Shown in pieces: positions 7,817-18,586 of a stretch of 35,247 nt of DNA. The DNA is from Bradyrhizobium sp. (GTDB lineage Bacteria; Pseudomonadota; Alphaproteobacteria; Rhizobiales; Xanthobacteraceae). The notes under the pieces are model-generated. The model saw nothing but the letters and a program-made list of their open reading frames with translations, did not search any database and was not told the origin of the DNA. The stretch lies in the NCBI RefSeq assembly GCF_017881085.1, contig NZ_JADGRI010000011.1:1-35247 (forward strand). Direction: 5' to 3'. The stretch's first letter is position 1, and every line of letters starts with the position of its first letter. Position numbers and translations under genes: made by a program.

Positions 7817-8449
7817 CTAGCCGAATTCGATCAGGTCGCCGGAGGGAATGCGGCCGGGGGCGCGGTGGAAGAGGTCGCGGTCGATCACGCTGCGAAGTTT
7901 TGGCGTCGGCAGCGCGTCGTTTCCCCGCATCAGGTTCTTGATCTCGAAACCGCCGTCCTCGCTGATGGTCTTCAACGAGGCGATCAAATGGCTGACGCCG
8001 CCGCCTTCCGAGAACGGCAGCAGCAGCCGCTCATATGCGACGATCCGTCCGTAGAGGTCGTCGATGCTGGAGATGGTGTAGACGGGCAAGCAGCTAGCGA
8101 CGCATTTATAGTAGACCGGCATTACCACGGGCACGAGTCTCGCTCCGATATAGTCGTCGAGATATTTGCCCTTGCCGGTGTTGCCGTAGGCGTTCGACAT
8201 TCGCGTGCCGTCGCTCTGGATCGTCAGGCGCGGGGGCTGCTCGGCGGTATCGACGGTGTAATAGACGAGATCCGCGAGCTCATCGGCGAGGCGCTCGGGA
8301 TGGTATTCCTCGACGCGCGGCAATTTCTGCTCGCGGGAGTAGAGCCGCAGCCAGGTGTTCAACAGGTCCCGCTGCTTGATCGACTTAACGACCGACGGGT
8401 TGGCGCTCTCGAAATCCACCGCTGCGATCCGTTCCCAATACCAAGACAA
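7817..8449 (-). CDS. PAS_5-like domain protein, copy 2
   Basis: FESANPSVVKSIKQRDLLNTWLR...ERLADELADLVYYTVD...VAYERLLLPFSEGGGVSHLIASLKTIS; tandem paralog of 7186..7809. Confidence 0.7.
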   Translation of the reverse strand: MSWYWERIAAVDFESANPSVVKSIKQRDLLNTWLRLYSREQKLPRVEEYHPERLADELADLVYYTVDTAEQPPRLTIQSDGTRMSNAYGNTGKGKYLDDYIGARLVPVVMPVYYKCVASCLPVYTISSIDDLYGRIVAYERLLLPFSEGGGVSHLIASLKTISEDGGFEIKNLMRGNDALPTPKLRSVIDRDLFHRAPGRIPSGDLIEFG

Positions 8450-8803
8450 TCAAAACACCCAACCATCGATTGGACAGGCAAATATTGTGTGAAACCGTAA
8501 GATTGCATCTAAACACCGTTAATGACGGCTTTCCGGACCCGGCTGGAAGGGCTGCCGAACACATCGGGCAACCCCTCAATAGTGCCTTCCAAGCAATTGG
8601 ACTTATGGCGAATTCGCATCCCCCGCTCGCCCTGCCGGTGCCCAGCTTTCCGTCTTGCGCAAGGCAGGCCGTTGACGGCATATTCCGGCCCGGAGGGGCA
8701 GGGTCCGGGACGCCTTCCAAGCGGCGTCCCTAAAGAGACCTGCCGGTTAGGAAAATTAGCCATGCGCGAGGCATCGCGGCAATGGTTGATGGGGGAAATT
8801 TGA

Positions 8804-9551
8804 TTGGCTGATGAGTTCATTCTCGAAACCCGCGGATTGACCAAGGAATTCGCGGGGTTCTTCGCTGTTCGCGATGTCGATCTTCGGGTCCGGCGCGGCA
8901 GCATTCACGCGCTGATCGGTCCGAACGGGGCCGGCAAGACCACGTGCTTCAACCTCTTGACCAAGTTCCTGAAGCCTTCGGCCGGCCAGATCCTGTACAA
9001 GGGACAGGATATCACGGCGACGGCGCCGGCCGACGTGGCGCGCCTGGGCCTGGTGCGCTCGTTCCAGATTTCGGCGGTGTTTCCGCATCTGACCGCGCTG
9101 GAAAATGTCAGGGTTGCGCTGCAGCGTCAGCACGGACATTCCTTCGATTTCTGGCGCTCCAAATCGGTGCTCGACCGCTTCAACGGGCGTGCCCTTGAAC
9201 TGCTCGACGATGTCGGCTTGAGCGAGTTCGCAAAGACGCCGGCGGTCGAAATGCCCTACGGACGCAAGCGCGCGCTCGAGATTGCAACCACGCTGGCGCT
9301 CGATCCGGAGATGATGCTGCTCGACGAGCCGATGGCCGGCATGGGACACGAGGACATCGACAAGATCGCGGCTCTGATCAAGCGTATCTCCGCCAAATAC
9401 ACCATCCTGATGGTCGAACATAATCTCAACGTCGTGGCCAATCTGTCCGATATCATCACCGTGCTGACGCGCGGCCAGGTGCTTGCGGAAGGCAATTATG
9501 CTGAGTTGACCAAGGACGAGCGCGTCAAGGAAGCCTATCTGGGGGCGGGGC

Positions 9552-9559
<8 letters not shown>
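8804..9559 (+). CDS. livG: Branched-chain amino-acid (HAAT) type ABC transporter ATPase, LivG-like, TTG start
   Basis: Walker A GPNGAGKTT, Walker B MMLLDEPMAGM, H-loop MVEHNLNVV; LivG-type length and synteny. Confidence 0.9.
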
Positions 9560-10307
<748 letters not shown>

Positions 10308-10344
10308 AAGCAGTCAGAAGAGCTGGTTACGAAAGATCTGATCG

Positions 10345-11208
10345 ATGCAAGCGCTCTACGCACAGCTTCTGGTGGGACTGATCAACGGCTCGTTTTACGC
10401 GCTGCTCAGTCTCGGGCTCGCCGTGATCTTCGGCATGCTCAACATCATCAATTTCGCCCACGGCGCGGTCTACATGATGGGCGCTTTCGTCGCCTATTTC
10501 CTCCTCAACGTCGCGGGCATCGGCTATTGGCCGGCGCTGATCATCGCGCCGATCGTGGTCGGCATTTTCGGCATGATCCTGGAGCGGACCATGCTGCAAT
10601 GGCTTGCAGGCCTCGATCATCTCTACGGGCTGTTGCTCACCTTTGGGCTGGCTCTGATCATACAGGGCGTGTTCCAGAACTATTTCGGCTCGTCCGGTCT
10701 GCCCTATTCGATCCCGGACGAATTGAAGGGCGGCATGAACCTCGGCTTCATGTACCTGCCGATCTATCGCGGCTGGGTGGTGATCTTTTCGCTGATCGTT
10801 TGTATTGGAACCTGGTACCTGATCGAACGCACCCGGCTTGGAGCTTACCTGCGCGCCGCGACCGAAAATCCGACCCTGGTCCGCGCCTTCGGCATCAACG
10901 TGCCGCGCATGATCACCCTGACCTATGGACTCGGCGTCGGCCTTGCCGCACTCGCCGGGGTATTGTCGGCGCCGATCAACCAGGTGCGGCCTCTGATGGG
11001 TGAGAATGTCATTATCGTGGTGTTCGCGGTGGTGGTGATCGGCGGCATGGGTTCGATCATGGGATCGATCATCACGGGCTTTGCGCTGGGCGTGATCGAG
11101 GGTTTGACCAAGTACTTCTATCCGGAGGCCTCCAACACCGTGGTATTTGTTCTCATGGTGCTGGTGCTGCTGGTGAAGCCAACAGGACTGACAGGACGGG
11201 CGGCCTAA
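10345..11208 (+). CDS. livH: HAAT type permease, LivH-like
   Basis: MQALYAQLLVGLINGSFYALLSLGLAVIFGMLNIINFAHGAVYMMGAF: hallmark LivH N-terminus. Confidence 0.92.
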   Translation: MQALYAQLLVGLINGSFYALLSLGLAVIFGMLNIINFAHGAVYMMGAFVAYFLLNVAGIGYWPALIIAPIVVGIFGMILERTMLQWLAGLDHLYGLLLTFGLALIIQGVFQNYFGSSGLPYSIPDELKGGMNLGFMYLPIYRGWVVIFSLIVCIGTWYLIERTRLGAYLRAATENPTLVRAFGINVPRMITLTYGLGVGLAALAGVLSAPINQVRPLMGENVIIVVFAVVVIGGMGSIMGSIITGFALGVIEGLTKYFYPEASNTVVFVLMVLVLLVKPTGLTGRAA

Positions 11209-11209
11209 C

Positions 11210-12178
11210 ATGACGGCGATGACCGACGATTCGATTCCGGTGACCCCACGCGCCATCCACGACGAGATGATCGCGTTCGGCATTATGGCCGCGCTGCTTC
11301 TGGTCGTACCGTTGACCGGCATCTACCCGTTCTTCGTGATGCAGGCGCTGTGCTTTGCACTGCTGGCCTGCGCCTTCAACCTCCTGATCGGTTACGGCGG
11401 CTTGCTGTCGTTCGGCCACGCGATGTTTCTGGGCACGGCCGGCTACTGTACGGCGCACGCGCTGAAAGTGTGGGGGGTGTCGCCCGAACTCGGAATCCTG
11501 GTCGGCACCGCCGGCGCTGCGGCGCTGGCCGTGATCACCGGCCTGGTCGCGATTCGTCGCCAGGGCATCTATTTCGCGATGATCACGCTGGCGCTGTCGC
11601 AGCTTCTGTTCTTCATCTACCTGCAGGCGCCGTTCACCCATGGCGAAGACGGCATTCAGGGCATTCCGCAAGGCCGTCTGTTCGGAGTTTTCAATCTCGC
11701 CAACCCGACGATCCTCTATTACGTGATCCTCGCCGGCTTCCTGTTCGGTTTTCTGGTGATTTTCCGCACCATCAACTCGCCGTTCGGCGAGGTGCTGAAA
11801 GCGATCCGGGAGAACGAGCCGCGCGCGATCTCGCTCGGCTACAAGACCGATCAGTACAAGCTGCTAGCTTATATTCTATCGGGAACGCTGGCCGGATTGG
11901 CAGGCGCGCTGAAGGTGTTTGTCGCGCAAAATGCCTCGTTGACAGACGTCGAAGTGGCGATGTCCGGGCAAATCGTGCTGATGACGCTGGTCGGCGGTCT
12001 CGGCACCGTGTTTGGCCCGGTGGTTGGCGCTTTCATCATTGTCGCCATGCAACAATACCTGTCCGGTCTCGGGCAATGGGTGACGGTGATCCAGGGCGCG
12101 GTGTTCGTGGTCTGCGTGCTGACGTTCCGCCGCGGCATCATTGGCGAAGTCGCGCATTATTTCCGCCGATCGCTCTGA
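11210..12178 (+). CDS. livM: HAAT type permease, LivM-like
   Basis: AFNLLIGYGGLLSFGHAMFLGTAGY...AIRENEPRAISLGYKTDQYKLLAYILSGTLAGLAGAL. Confidence 0.92.
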   Translation: MTAMTDDSIPVTPRAIHDEMIAFGIMAALLLVVPLTGIYPFFVMQALCFALLACAFNLLIGYGGLLSFGHAMFLGTAGYCTAHALKVWGVSPELGILVGTAGAAALAVITGLVAIRRQGIYFAMITLALSQLLFFIYLQAPFTHGEDGIQGIPQGRLFGVFNLANPTILYYVILAGFLFGFLVIFRTINSPFGEVLKAIRENEPRAISLGYKTDQYKLLAYILSGTLAGLAGALKVFVAQNASLTDVEVAMSGQIVLMTLVGGLGTVFGPVVGAFIIVAMQQYLSGLGQWVTVIQGAVFVVCVLTFRRGIIGEVAHYFRRSL

Positions 12179-12290
12179 AAAGGGCCGTTTTTTGGAACAT
12201 TTTCGGTCTACAAAGCGGTGGATGACCGGGTTCTATCATGCCGCGGGCTGGCCGCCTGGTCGGCAAAGTGGTCTATGACAGTTCTGTGAC

Positions 12291-12313
12291 AGGCCGCTCT
12301 GGCCGGCCTTTTT
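12291..12313 (+). terminator. Rho-independent terminator after the liv-like operon
   Basis: AGGCCG-CTCTGGC-CGGCCT followed by TTTTT. Confidence 0.55.
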
Positions 12314-12335
12314 CCGTAAATTTGGGACATATGCG

Positions 12336-12980
12336 ATGCTGCGTTGGTTTCGCGCCTTTCTCCCCAGGGAGGAACGGTTTTTTGAGCTGTTTGCCCGGCA
12401 TTCCCAGACCTGCGTGCAGGGTGCGCTGGCGTTGCAGGGCATGCTGCGCGGCGGCGAGGAAACCCCGGTGTTCTGCCAGCGCGTCAACCAGTTCGAAAAT
12501 GACGCCGACAACATTACCCGCGAGGTGCTGACGGCGGTGCGCCGGACCTTCATCACCCCATTCGACCGTGGCGACATCAAGAACCTGATCACCGCGATGG
12601 ACGACGCCATCGATCAGATGCAGCAGACCGCCAAGGCCGTTATCCTGTTCGAGGTCCGCACCTTCGAGCCGCCGATGCGCGAAATGGGAACGTTGCTGGT
12701 GGAATGCGCCAACCTGGTTGGCCGCGCGCTGCCGCTGCTGCAGTCGATCGGCGCCAATGTCGCGATGCTGACCGCGATCACCGAGGAACTGACCAAGCTG
12801 GAAGGGCGCGTGGATGATCTCCACGACATCGGTCTGAAGGAGCTATTCCTCAAGCACCGCAACGCCAACACGATGGATTTCATCGTCGGCGCGGAGATCT
12901 ACGACCACCTCGAGAAAGTCGCCGACCGCTTCGACGACGTCGCCAATGAGATCAACAGTATCGTGATCGAACAGGTATAG
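12336..12980 (+). CDS. DUF47 family protein (Pit-associated)
   Basis: MLRWFRAFLPREERFFELFARHSQ...FENDADNITREVLTAVRRTFITPFDRGDIKNLITAMDDAID; followed directly by a Pit transporter. Confidence 0.9.
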   Translation: MLRWFRAFLPREERFFELFARHSQTCVQGALALQGMLRGGEETPVFCQRVNQFENDADNITREVLTAVRRTFITPFDRGDIKNLITAMDDAIDQMQQTAKAVILFEVRTFEPPMREMGTLLVECANLVGRALPLLQSIGANVAMLTAITEELTKLEGRVDDLHDIGLKELFLKHRNANTMDFIVGAEIYDHLEKVADRFDDVANEINSIVIEQV

Positions 12981-12994
12981 GGCAGGGCCATCAA

Positions 12995-14005
12995 GTGGAC
13001 GCCACGCTTGGTCTTCCTATCCTGTTCGGATTGATCGCGGTCGCGTTGCTGTTCGACTTCCTCAACGGACTGCACGACGCCGCCAACTCGATCGCGACCA
13101 TCGTGTCGACCCGGGTGCTGCGGCCGCAATACGCGGTGCTGTGGGCGGCGTTCTTCAATTTCGTCGCCTTCACGGTGTTCGGGCTCAACGTCGCCCACAC
13201 CATCGGTACGGGTATCGTCGAACCCAGCGTCATCGATACCCAGGTGATCTTCGCAGCCCTGATCGGCGCCATCGTCTGGAACCTGATCACCTGGGGACTG
13301 GGCATCCCGTCCTCCAGCTCGCACGCGCTGATCGGCGGGCTGGTCGGGGGCGGCATGGCCAAGGCGGGACTTTCGGCCGCGGTCTGGAGCGGGCTGACGA
13401 AGACGCTGGTGGCGATCGTGCTGTCGCCGCTGTTCGGATTCCTGCTGGCGATGGTGCTGGTTGCGATCGTTTCCTGGGCGTCGGTACGCTCCACGCCGTT
13501 CGCGGTCGACCGCGCCTTCCGCATCCTGCAATTCGCCTCGGCGTCGCTGTATTCGCTCGGCCATGGCGGCAACGACGCGCAGAAGACCATGGGCATCATC
13601 GCGGTCCTGCTGTTTTCGCAGGGGCAGCTGGGCACCGAATTCTACGTTCCGTTCTGGGTGGTGCTGTCCTGCCAGGCGGCCATGGCGCTGGGCACCCTGA
13701 TGGGCGGCTGGCGGATCGTCCGCACCATGGGCCTACGCATTACCAAACTGACCCCGATGCAGGGATTTTGCGCGGAAACCGGCGGCGCCGCGACCCTGTT
13801 CATAGCGACCTTTCTCGGCGTTCCCGTCTCGACCACCCACACCATCACCGGCGCCATCGTCGGCGTCGGCGCGGCAAGGCGGGTTTCGGCGGTGCGCTGG
13901 AACGTGGCAAGCTCGATCGTCTATGCCTGGGTGATTACCATCCCGGCTTCCGCCGGCGTCGCCGCTTTGGCCTATTGGGCGGTATCGTTGTTGGGTTACC
14001 GCTGA
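12995..14005 (+). CDS. Inorganic phosphate transporter, Pit family, GTG start
   Basis: FDFLNGLHDAANSIATIVSTRVLRP...SSSHALIGGLVG...GHGGNDAQKTMGII...STTHTITGAIVGVGA. Confidence 0.92.
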   Translation: MDATLGLPILFGLIAVALLFDFLNGLHDAANSIATIVSTRVLRPQYAVLWAAFFNFVAFTVFGLNVAHTIGTGIVEPSVIDTQVIFAALIGAIVWNLITWGLGIPSSSSHALIGGLVGGGMAKAGLSAAVWSGLTKTLVAIVLSPLFGFLLAMVLVAIVSWASVRSTPFAVDRAFRILQFASASLYSLGHGGNDAQKTMGIIAVLLFSQGQLGTEFYVPFWVVLSCQAAMALGTLMGGWRIVRTMGLRITKLTPMQGFCAETGGAATLFIATFLGVPVSTTHTITGAIVGVGAARRVSAVRWNVASSIVYAWVITIPASAGVAALAYWAVSLLGYR

Positions 14006-14088
14006 TTGGAGTTTGGCCGCGCAATCCCTATATCGGAGGTGCCGATCCTCCTTGATCCAGCCCGGTTTCCCTGCCAAACGCTCGATTC

Positions 14089-15708
14089 ATGTCCGACCTC
14101 GCCATAGCAACCGAATCGCCGTCCCGCAGCCCGCTCGCCGCGGAGGTGGCGCGGCGGCGCACCTTTGCCATCATCTCCCACCCCGACGCCGGCAAGACCA
14201 CGCTGACCGAAAAACTGCTGCTGTTCGGCGGCGCCATCAATCTGGCCGGCCAGGTCAAGGCCAAGGGCGAACGCCGCAACACCCGTTCCGACTGGATGAA
14301 GATCGAGCGCGAGCGCGGCATTTCCGTCGTCACCTCGGTGATGACCTTCGAATTCGAGGGGCTGGTGTTCAACCTCCTGGACACGCCGGGCCACGAGGAT
14401 TTTTCGGAAGATACCTATCGCACGCTGACCGCGGTCGATTCCGCGGTCATGGTGATCGACGCCGCCAAGGGCATCGAGGCGCGGACGCGAAAGCTGTTCG
14501 AAGTCTGCCGGCTCCGCGACATCCCGATCATCACCTTCATCAACAAGATGGACCGCGAGAGCCGCGACACCTTCGATCTGCTCGACGAGATCGAAAAGAC
14601 GCTGGCGCTCGATACGACGCCGATGACCTGGCCGGTCGGCCGCGGCCGCGATTTCCTCGGCACCTACGATCTCGCCACCGGCGGCATCCGCCTGCTCGAA
14701 GGCGGCGGCGCCAAGACCGGTGCCGCCCAACAGATCGATATCGCCGATCTCGCCGGCCGCAATGCCAATCTCGACATCGGCGAGATCAAGGAAGAGCTCG
14801 CGCTGGTGTCGGAGGCCTGCAAGCCGTTCGAGCTGGAAGCGTTCCGCGAGGGCCACCTGACGCCGGTGTATTTCGGCAGCGCGCTGCGCAATTTCGGCGT
14901 CGGCGATTTGCTGGAGGGGTTGGGGCGCTTCGCGCCGCCGCCGCGCGCGCAGGAATCCAATCTGCGCAAGGTCGAGGCGGCGGAGCCGCACATGAGCGCC
15001 TTCGTGTTCAAGATCCAGGCCAACATGGATCCGAACCATCGCGACCGCATCGCGTTTGCGCGGCTGTGCTCGGGCAAATTGACCCGCGGCATGAAGGCAA
15101 GACTAGTGCGGACCGGCAAGAACATGTCGCTGTCCAGCCCGCAATTCTTCTTCGCCCAGGACCGCGCACTGGCCGACGAAGCCTTTGCCGGCGATGTCGT
15201 CGGCATCCCCAACCACGGCACGTTGCGGATCGGCGACACCCTGACCGAGGGCGAGGATCTCACCTTCGTCGGCGTGCCCTCATTCGCACCGGAAATCGTC
15301 CGCCGCGTCCGGTTGACCGATGCGATGAAGGCCAAGAAGCTGAAAGAAGCGCTGCAGCAGATGTCGGAGGAGGGCGTGGTGCAGGTGTTCCGCCCGCGCG
15401 ACGGCGCGCCGGCATTGGTCGGCGTGGTCGGCCCGCTGCAGCTCGACGTGCTGAAGGCGCGGCTCGATGCCGAATATTCGCTGCCGGTCGAATTCGAGGT
15501 TTCCGAGTTCCAGCTGGCGCGCTGGATTTCGTGCGACGACCGCAAGAAGCTGGAGGCCTTCATCGCCGCCAACGGCTCCGGCGTCGCCGACGACGTCGAC
15601 GGCGATCCGGTGTTTCTGGCGAAGAATGAATTCTACCTGGGCTACACCAAGGAACGCGCCGAGGGCATCGTGTTTTCCAGCATCAAGGACGTGAAGAAGA
15701 AGGCGTAA
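14089..15708 (+). CDS. prfC: Peptide chain release factor 3
   Basis: RRTFAIISHPDAGKTTLTEKLLLFGGAI...RGISVVTSVMTFEF...LLDTPGHEDFSEDTYRTLTAVDSAVMVIDAAKGIE...NKMDRESRD: canonical RF3. Confidence 0.97.
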   Translation: MSDLAIATESPSRSPLAAEVARRRTFAIISHPDAGKTTLTEKLLLFGGAINLAGQVKAKGERRNTRSDWMKIERERGISVVTSVMTFEFEGLVFNLLDTPGHEDFSEDTYRTLTAVDSAVMVIDAAKGIEARTRKLFEVCRLRDIPIITFINKMDRESRDTFDLLDEIEKTLALDTTPMTWPVGRGRDFLGTYDLATGGIRLLEGGGAKTGAAQQIDIADLAGRNANLDIGEIKEELALVSEACKPFELEAFREGHLTPVYFGSALRNFGVGDLLEGLGRFAPPPRAQESNLRKVEAAEPHMSAFVFKIQANMDPNHRDRIAFARLCSGKLTRGMKARLVRTGKNMSLSSPQFFFAQDRALADEAFAGDVVGIPNHGTLRIGDTLTEGEDLTFVGVPSFAPEIVRRVRLTDAMKAKKLKEALQQMSEEGVVQVFRPRDGAPALVGVVGPLQLDVLKARLDAEYSLPVEFEVSEFQLARWISCDDRKKLEAFIAANGSGVADDVDGDPVFLAKNEFYLGYTKERAEGIVFSSIKDVKKKA

Positions 15709-15821
15709 GGCGGGCTGCCCGCGCCGTTGAATGAACGCAGGGTTGTGAACGAAGCCCCTCTTGATCCCGCCCGTCGTCGGCATCATCTCGGTGACGCACC
15801 TGGCTGCCCCATCGAGGACCC

Positions 15822-16415
15822 ATGCTCCGGCGCATCGATTTCTGTCTCATGATTGCCATTGGCGGAATGGTCGCTACCGGCGGCGCCGAAGCGCGGCCGC
15901 GGCACATCGACGCCACGCCGTTTTCCCACGCGCCTTGCAGCGTGCTGAGCGGGCGGCCGTGCACGCCGTCGACTTGCAGCGTGCTCAATCGTGGGCCGTG
16001 CATTCCCGAGATCGATTATCCCTACGGCGAAAATCTGCAGCTGACGATCGAAACCGTGCCGCCGCAGGACGACGCGACAAAGTATCAAAAGCCCGACCAC
16101 GATCTCCAAACCATCGGCGATCTCTTTGCCGCACTACGCTCCTGCTGGTCGCCGCCGCCGGCTAATGCGGCCCGCGAGGACATGCAGATGACGGTGCGCT
16201 TCAGTTTCAACCGGTCGGGCGGGATCATCGGCGCACCGCGCATGACCTTTGCGACGGCGGACGCGCCTGCCGATGTGCGCGCCGCCTATCTCAAGGCCAT
16301 CGACGTCTCGCTGAATGCTTGTGCCCCGCTGAAATTCTCCGGTGGGCTGGGCGGCGCGCTCGCCGGGCGGCCGATCGCGATCCGCTATGTCGATAATCGC
16401 GAACTGAAGCAGTAG
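15822..16415 (+). CDS. Secreted hypothetical protein with Cys-rich internal repeat
   Basis: Signal peptide MLRRIDFCLMIAIGGMVATGGAEA; repeat CSVLSGRPCTP / CSVLNRGPCIP; C-terminal TonB/energy-transducing-like segment (MTVRFSFNRSGGIIGAPRM). Confidence 0.65.
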   Translation: MLRRIDFCLMIAIGGMVATGGAEARPRHIDATPFSHAPCSVLSGRPCTPSTCSVLNRGPCIPEIDYPYGENLQLTIETVPPQDDATKYQKPDHDLQTIGDLFAALRSCWSPPPANAAREDMQMTVRFSFNRSGGIIGAPRMTFATADAPADVRAAYLKAIDVSLNACAPLKFSGGLGGALAGRPIAIRYVDNRELKQ

Positions 16416-16463
16416 GGCCGGCCAAATTATCTGATCAAGGAGATCGTTTCCCGTTACAGCCGC

Positions 16464-16490
16464 AAAAAAAGGCGGCCCACCGGGCCGCCT
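16464..16490 (-). terminator. Rho-independent terminator, minus strand
   Basis: AGGCGGCCC-ACC-GGGCCGCCT hairpin with A7 on the plus strand (T7 downstream on minus), just past the 16509..16913 gene. Confidence 0.85.
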
Positions 16491-16508
16491 CTATCGCAAT
16501 TGCGGTGA

Positions 16509-16913
16509 TTACTGGCAGAGATGCCGGCGGCCGTCTTCGCCGCGGAACCAGGTGCCGGGCTGACAGACGAAGCCGTTGCGCGCCGCATAGCCGTTGTCGT
16601 AACCGCCGTTGTAACCATTATAACCGTTATCGTAGGCATATGAATCGTCATAATAGCCGGGGCCGTAACCATAACCGGGGCCGTAGCCGCCATAAGCGCC
16701 ACCGATCACCGCGCCGGCAACCAGGCCGGCCGCGATTCCCGGTCCAATCCCGCCGTGACCGCGGAATCCGCCGCCTCTAAAACCACCGCCCGCGAAGTGG
16801 GCGCCGCCGCCGTGAAAGCCGCCGCCACCATGTCCGCCCCGCGCGAGCGCCGGGGACGATGCTGCGAGTGCTATTGCCAGACAGGCAGCGCCTATCGTTC
16901 CAAATCTTGTCAT
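16509..16913 (-). CDS. Secreted Gly/Tyr-rich protein
   Basis: ATG at 16913 (MTRFGTIGAACLAIALAASSPALA signal peptide), then GGHGGGGFHGGG..., GYGPGYGYGPGYYDDSYAYDNGYNGYNGGYDNGY and FVCQPGTWFRGEDGRRHLCQ. Preceded by an AGGAGAAAC RBS. Confidence 0.7.
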   Translation of the reverse strand: MTRFGTIGAACLAIALAASSPALARGGHGGGGFHGGGAHFAGGGFRGGGFRGHGGIGPGIAAGLVAGAVIGGAYGGYGPGYGYGPGYYDDSYAYDNGYNGYNGGYDNGYAARNGFVCQPGTWFRGEDGRRHLCQ

Positions 16914-17026
16914 GACTGTTTCTCCTGATGAGTCGAGGAGGCAATAGCCGGGGGTCTGAAATGTTCCGCTCCGGACCGTGTTATAATGCGGTCTGAATAG
17001 CTCAATGGCTGGAGCCAGACTCTTTA

Positions 17027-17061
17027 TTCCGGGTCCGGTCCTTCGGACCGTCCCGGGATGA
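17027..17061. repeat. REP-like palindromic element
   Basis: ATTCCGGGTCCGGTCCTTCGGACCGTCCCGGGAT: imperfect palindrome in an intergenic region; similar short elements are common in this group. Confidence 0.5.
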
Positions 17062-17162
17062 AGACAGGGCGTATGGCTTGCGCGCATTTTAGCGCATTGC
17101 GGCCTGCGCCCCTAAAGTGTTACCCGAAGCCCACAAACGGGGCGCTAGCGGAGGAGAGCATC

Positions 17163-17747
17163 ATGGGACTGGCGGTGATGGTCGCGGGGCTGGTGTTGTT
17201 CCTGGGCGCCCATACGCTGACGACGCAGCGCGACCTGCGCGCCGGCCTGATCGCGTCATGGGGCGAGGGCGGCTACAAGATCGGCTACGCGCTGGTCTCG
17301 CTCGCAGGGCTGGCGCTGATCGTCTGGGGCTTTGCGCATTATCGCGCCGACGGCATGATCGAACTCTGGACCCCGCCGCGGGCGCTGAAGCACCTCGCGG
17401 TCGCCTTGATGCTTCCGGCCGTCATCCTGGTGGTGGCGGCCTATATCCGCGGCCGCATCTACACGACGATCAAGCACCCGATGCTGTCGGGCGTCAAATT
17501 GTGGGCGGCGGCGCATCTCATTGCCAATGGCGATCTCGGCGGCATCATCCTGTTCGGCTCGTTCCTGGGCTGGGCGGTTTTCGACCGCATCTCGCTGAAA
17601 CGCCGCGCGGACCCGGGCGCACCGCCGATACCCGTGGGCGGCCTCGGCAACGACATGATCGCAGTCGCGGTCGGGATTGTCGCCTATCTGGCGCTGGTTT
17701 TCGCGTTTCATCCCGTCGTGATCGGCATCCCCGTCGTCGGAGCCTGA
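17163..17747 (+). CDS. NnrU family membrane protein
   Basis: [21 protein letters not shown]...[18 protein letters not shown]...[50 protein letters not shown]: NnrU signature. Confidence 0.88.
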   Translation: MGLAVMVAGLVLFLGAHTLTTQRDLRAGLIASWGEGGYKIGYALVSLAGLALIVWGFAHYRADGMIELWTPPRALKHLAVALMLPAVILVVAAYIRGRIYTTIKHPMLSGVKLWAAAHLIANGDLGGIILFGSFLGWAVFDRISLKRRADPGAPPIPVGGLGNDMIAVAVGIVAYLALVFAFHPVVIGIPVVGA

Positions 17748-17748
17748 T

Positions 17749-18573
17749 ATGTCCGTTCAATCCGCCATCAGGCGCAAGACCGCGCCGGATATCCGCGCCC
17801 GCAAGAATGGCGAGCCGATCGTGATGCTGACCTCGTATCACGCCCATACCGCAGCCTTGGTCGATCGCCATTGCGACGTCATCCTGGTCGGCGATTCCCT
17901 CGGCAATGTGATGCATGGTTTCGAGACCACGGTACCTGTGACGCTCGACATGATGATTCTACAGGGCCATGCGGTGATGCGCGGCTCGCAGCACGCGCTG
18001 GTCGTGGTCGACATGCCCTTCGGCTCCTATGAGGCCTCCAAAGAGCAGGCGTTTCATTCCGCGGTGCGAATCCTGAAGGAAACCCATTGCGGCGCCGTCA
18101 AGCTCGAGGGCGGCGCGCGGATGGCGGACACGGTGGCGTTCCTCTCCGAGCGCGGCATTCCCGTGATGGGCCATATCGGGCTGACGCCGCAATCGATCAA
18201 CACGCTCGGCTCGTTTCGCGCCCAGGGCCGCGAGGAGGGCAGCTGGGGGCCGATCGAGAGCGACGCACGCGCGATTGCGCAGGCCGGCGCCTTCTCGGTC
18301 GTGATCGAGGCCGTCGCCGAGCCGTTGGCGCGGAAGATCACCGAGGCCATCGAAATTCCCACCATCGGCATCGGCGCCAGTGCGGCCTGCGACGGCCAGG
18401 TGCTGGTGCTGGAGGACATGCTCGGGCTGTCGCCGCGCACCCCGAAATTTGTTCGCCGCTACGGCGATCTCGGACCCGTGATCGCGGCCGCGATCGAGGG
18501 CTACGCCAGGGACGTGCGCTCGCGCGCCTTCCCGGGGCCGGAGCATGTCTACGGCATGAAGGCCAAGAGCTAG
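17749..18573 (+). CDS. panB: 3-methyl-2-oxobutanoate hydroxymethyltransferase
   Basis: [46 protein letters not shown]...GAVKLEGG...[14 protein letters not shown]...[24 protein letters not shown]. Confidence 0.96.
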   Translation: MSVQSAIRRKTAPDIRARKNGEPIVMLTSYHAHTAALVDRHCDVILVGDSLGNVMHGFETTVPVTLDMMILQGHAVMRGSQHALVVVDMPFGSYEASKEQAFHSAVRILKETHCGAVKLEGGARMADTVAFLSERGIPVMGHIGLTPQSINTLGSFRAQGREEGSWGPIESDARAIAQAGAFSVVIEAVAEPLARKITEAIEIPTIGIGASAACDGQVLVLEDMLGLSPRTPKFVRRYGDLGPVIAAAIEGYARDVRSRAFPGPEHVYGMKAKS

Positions 18574-18586
18574 AGCGAGGCGCGAC

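Noticed and set aside
10327-11322. 331-aa minus-strand ORF opposite livH
   Set aside because: His/Asp/Gln-rich antisense shadow; livH on the plus strand is a canonical permease.
14013-15629. 538-aa ORF overlapping prfC
   Set aside because: Frame-shifted shadow of the unmistakable RF3 gene, Arg/His-rich.
16575-16700. Short repeated units (CCGTTGTAACC / CCATAACC) suggestive of a CRISPR or tandem array
   Set aside because: They are codon repeats of the Gly/Tyr/Asn-rich tract in the 16509..16913 protein; no spacer structure.
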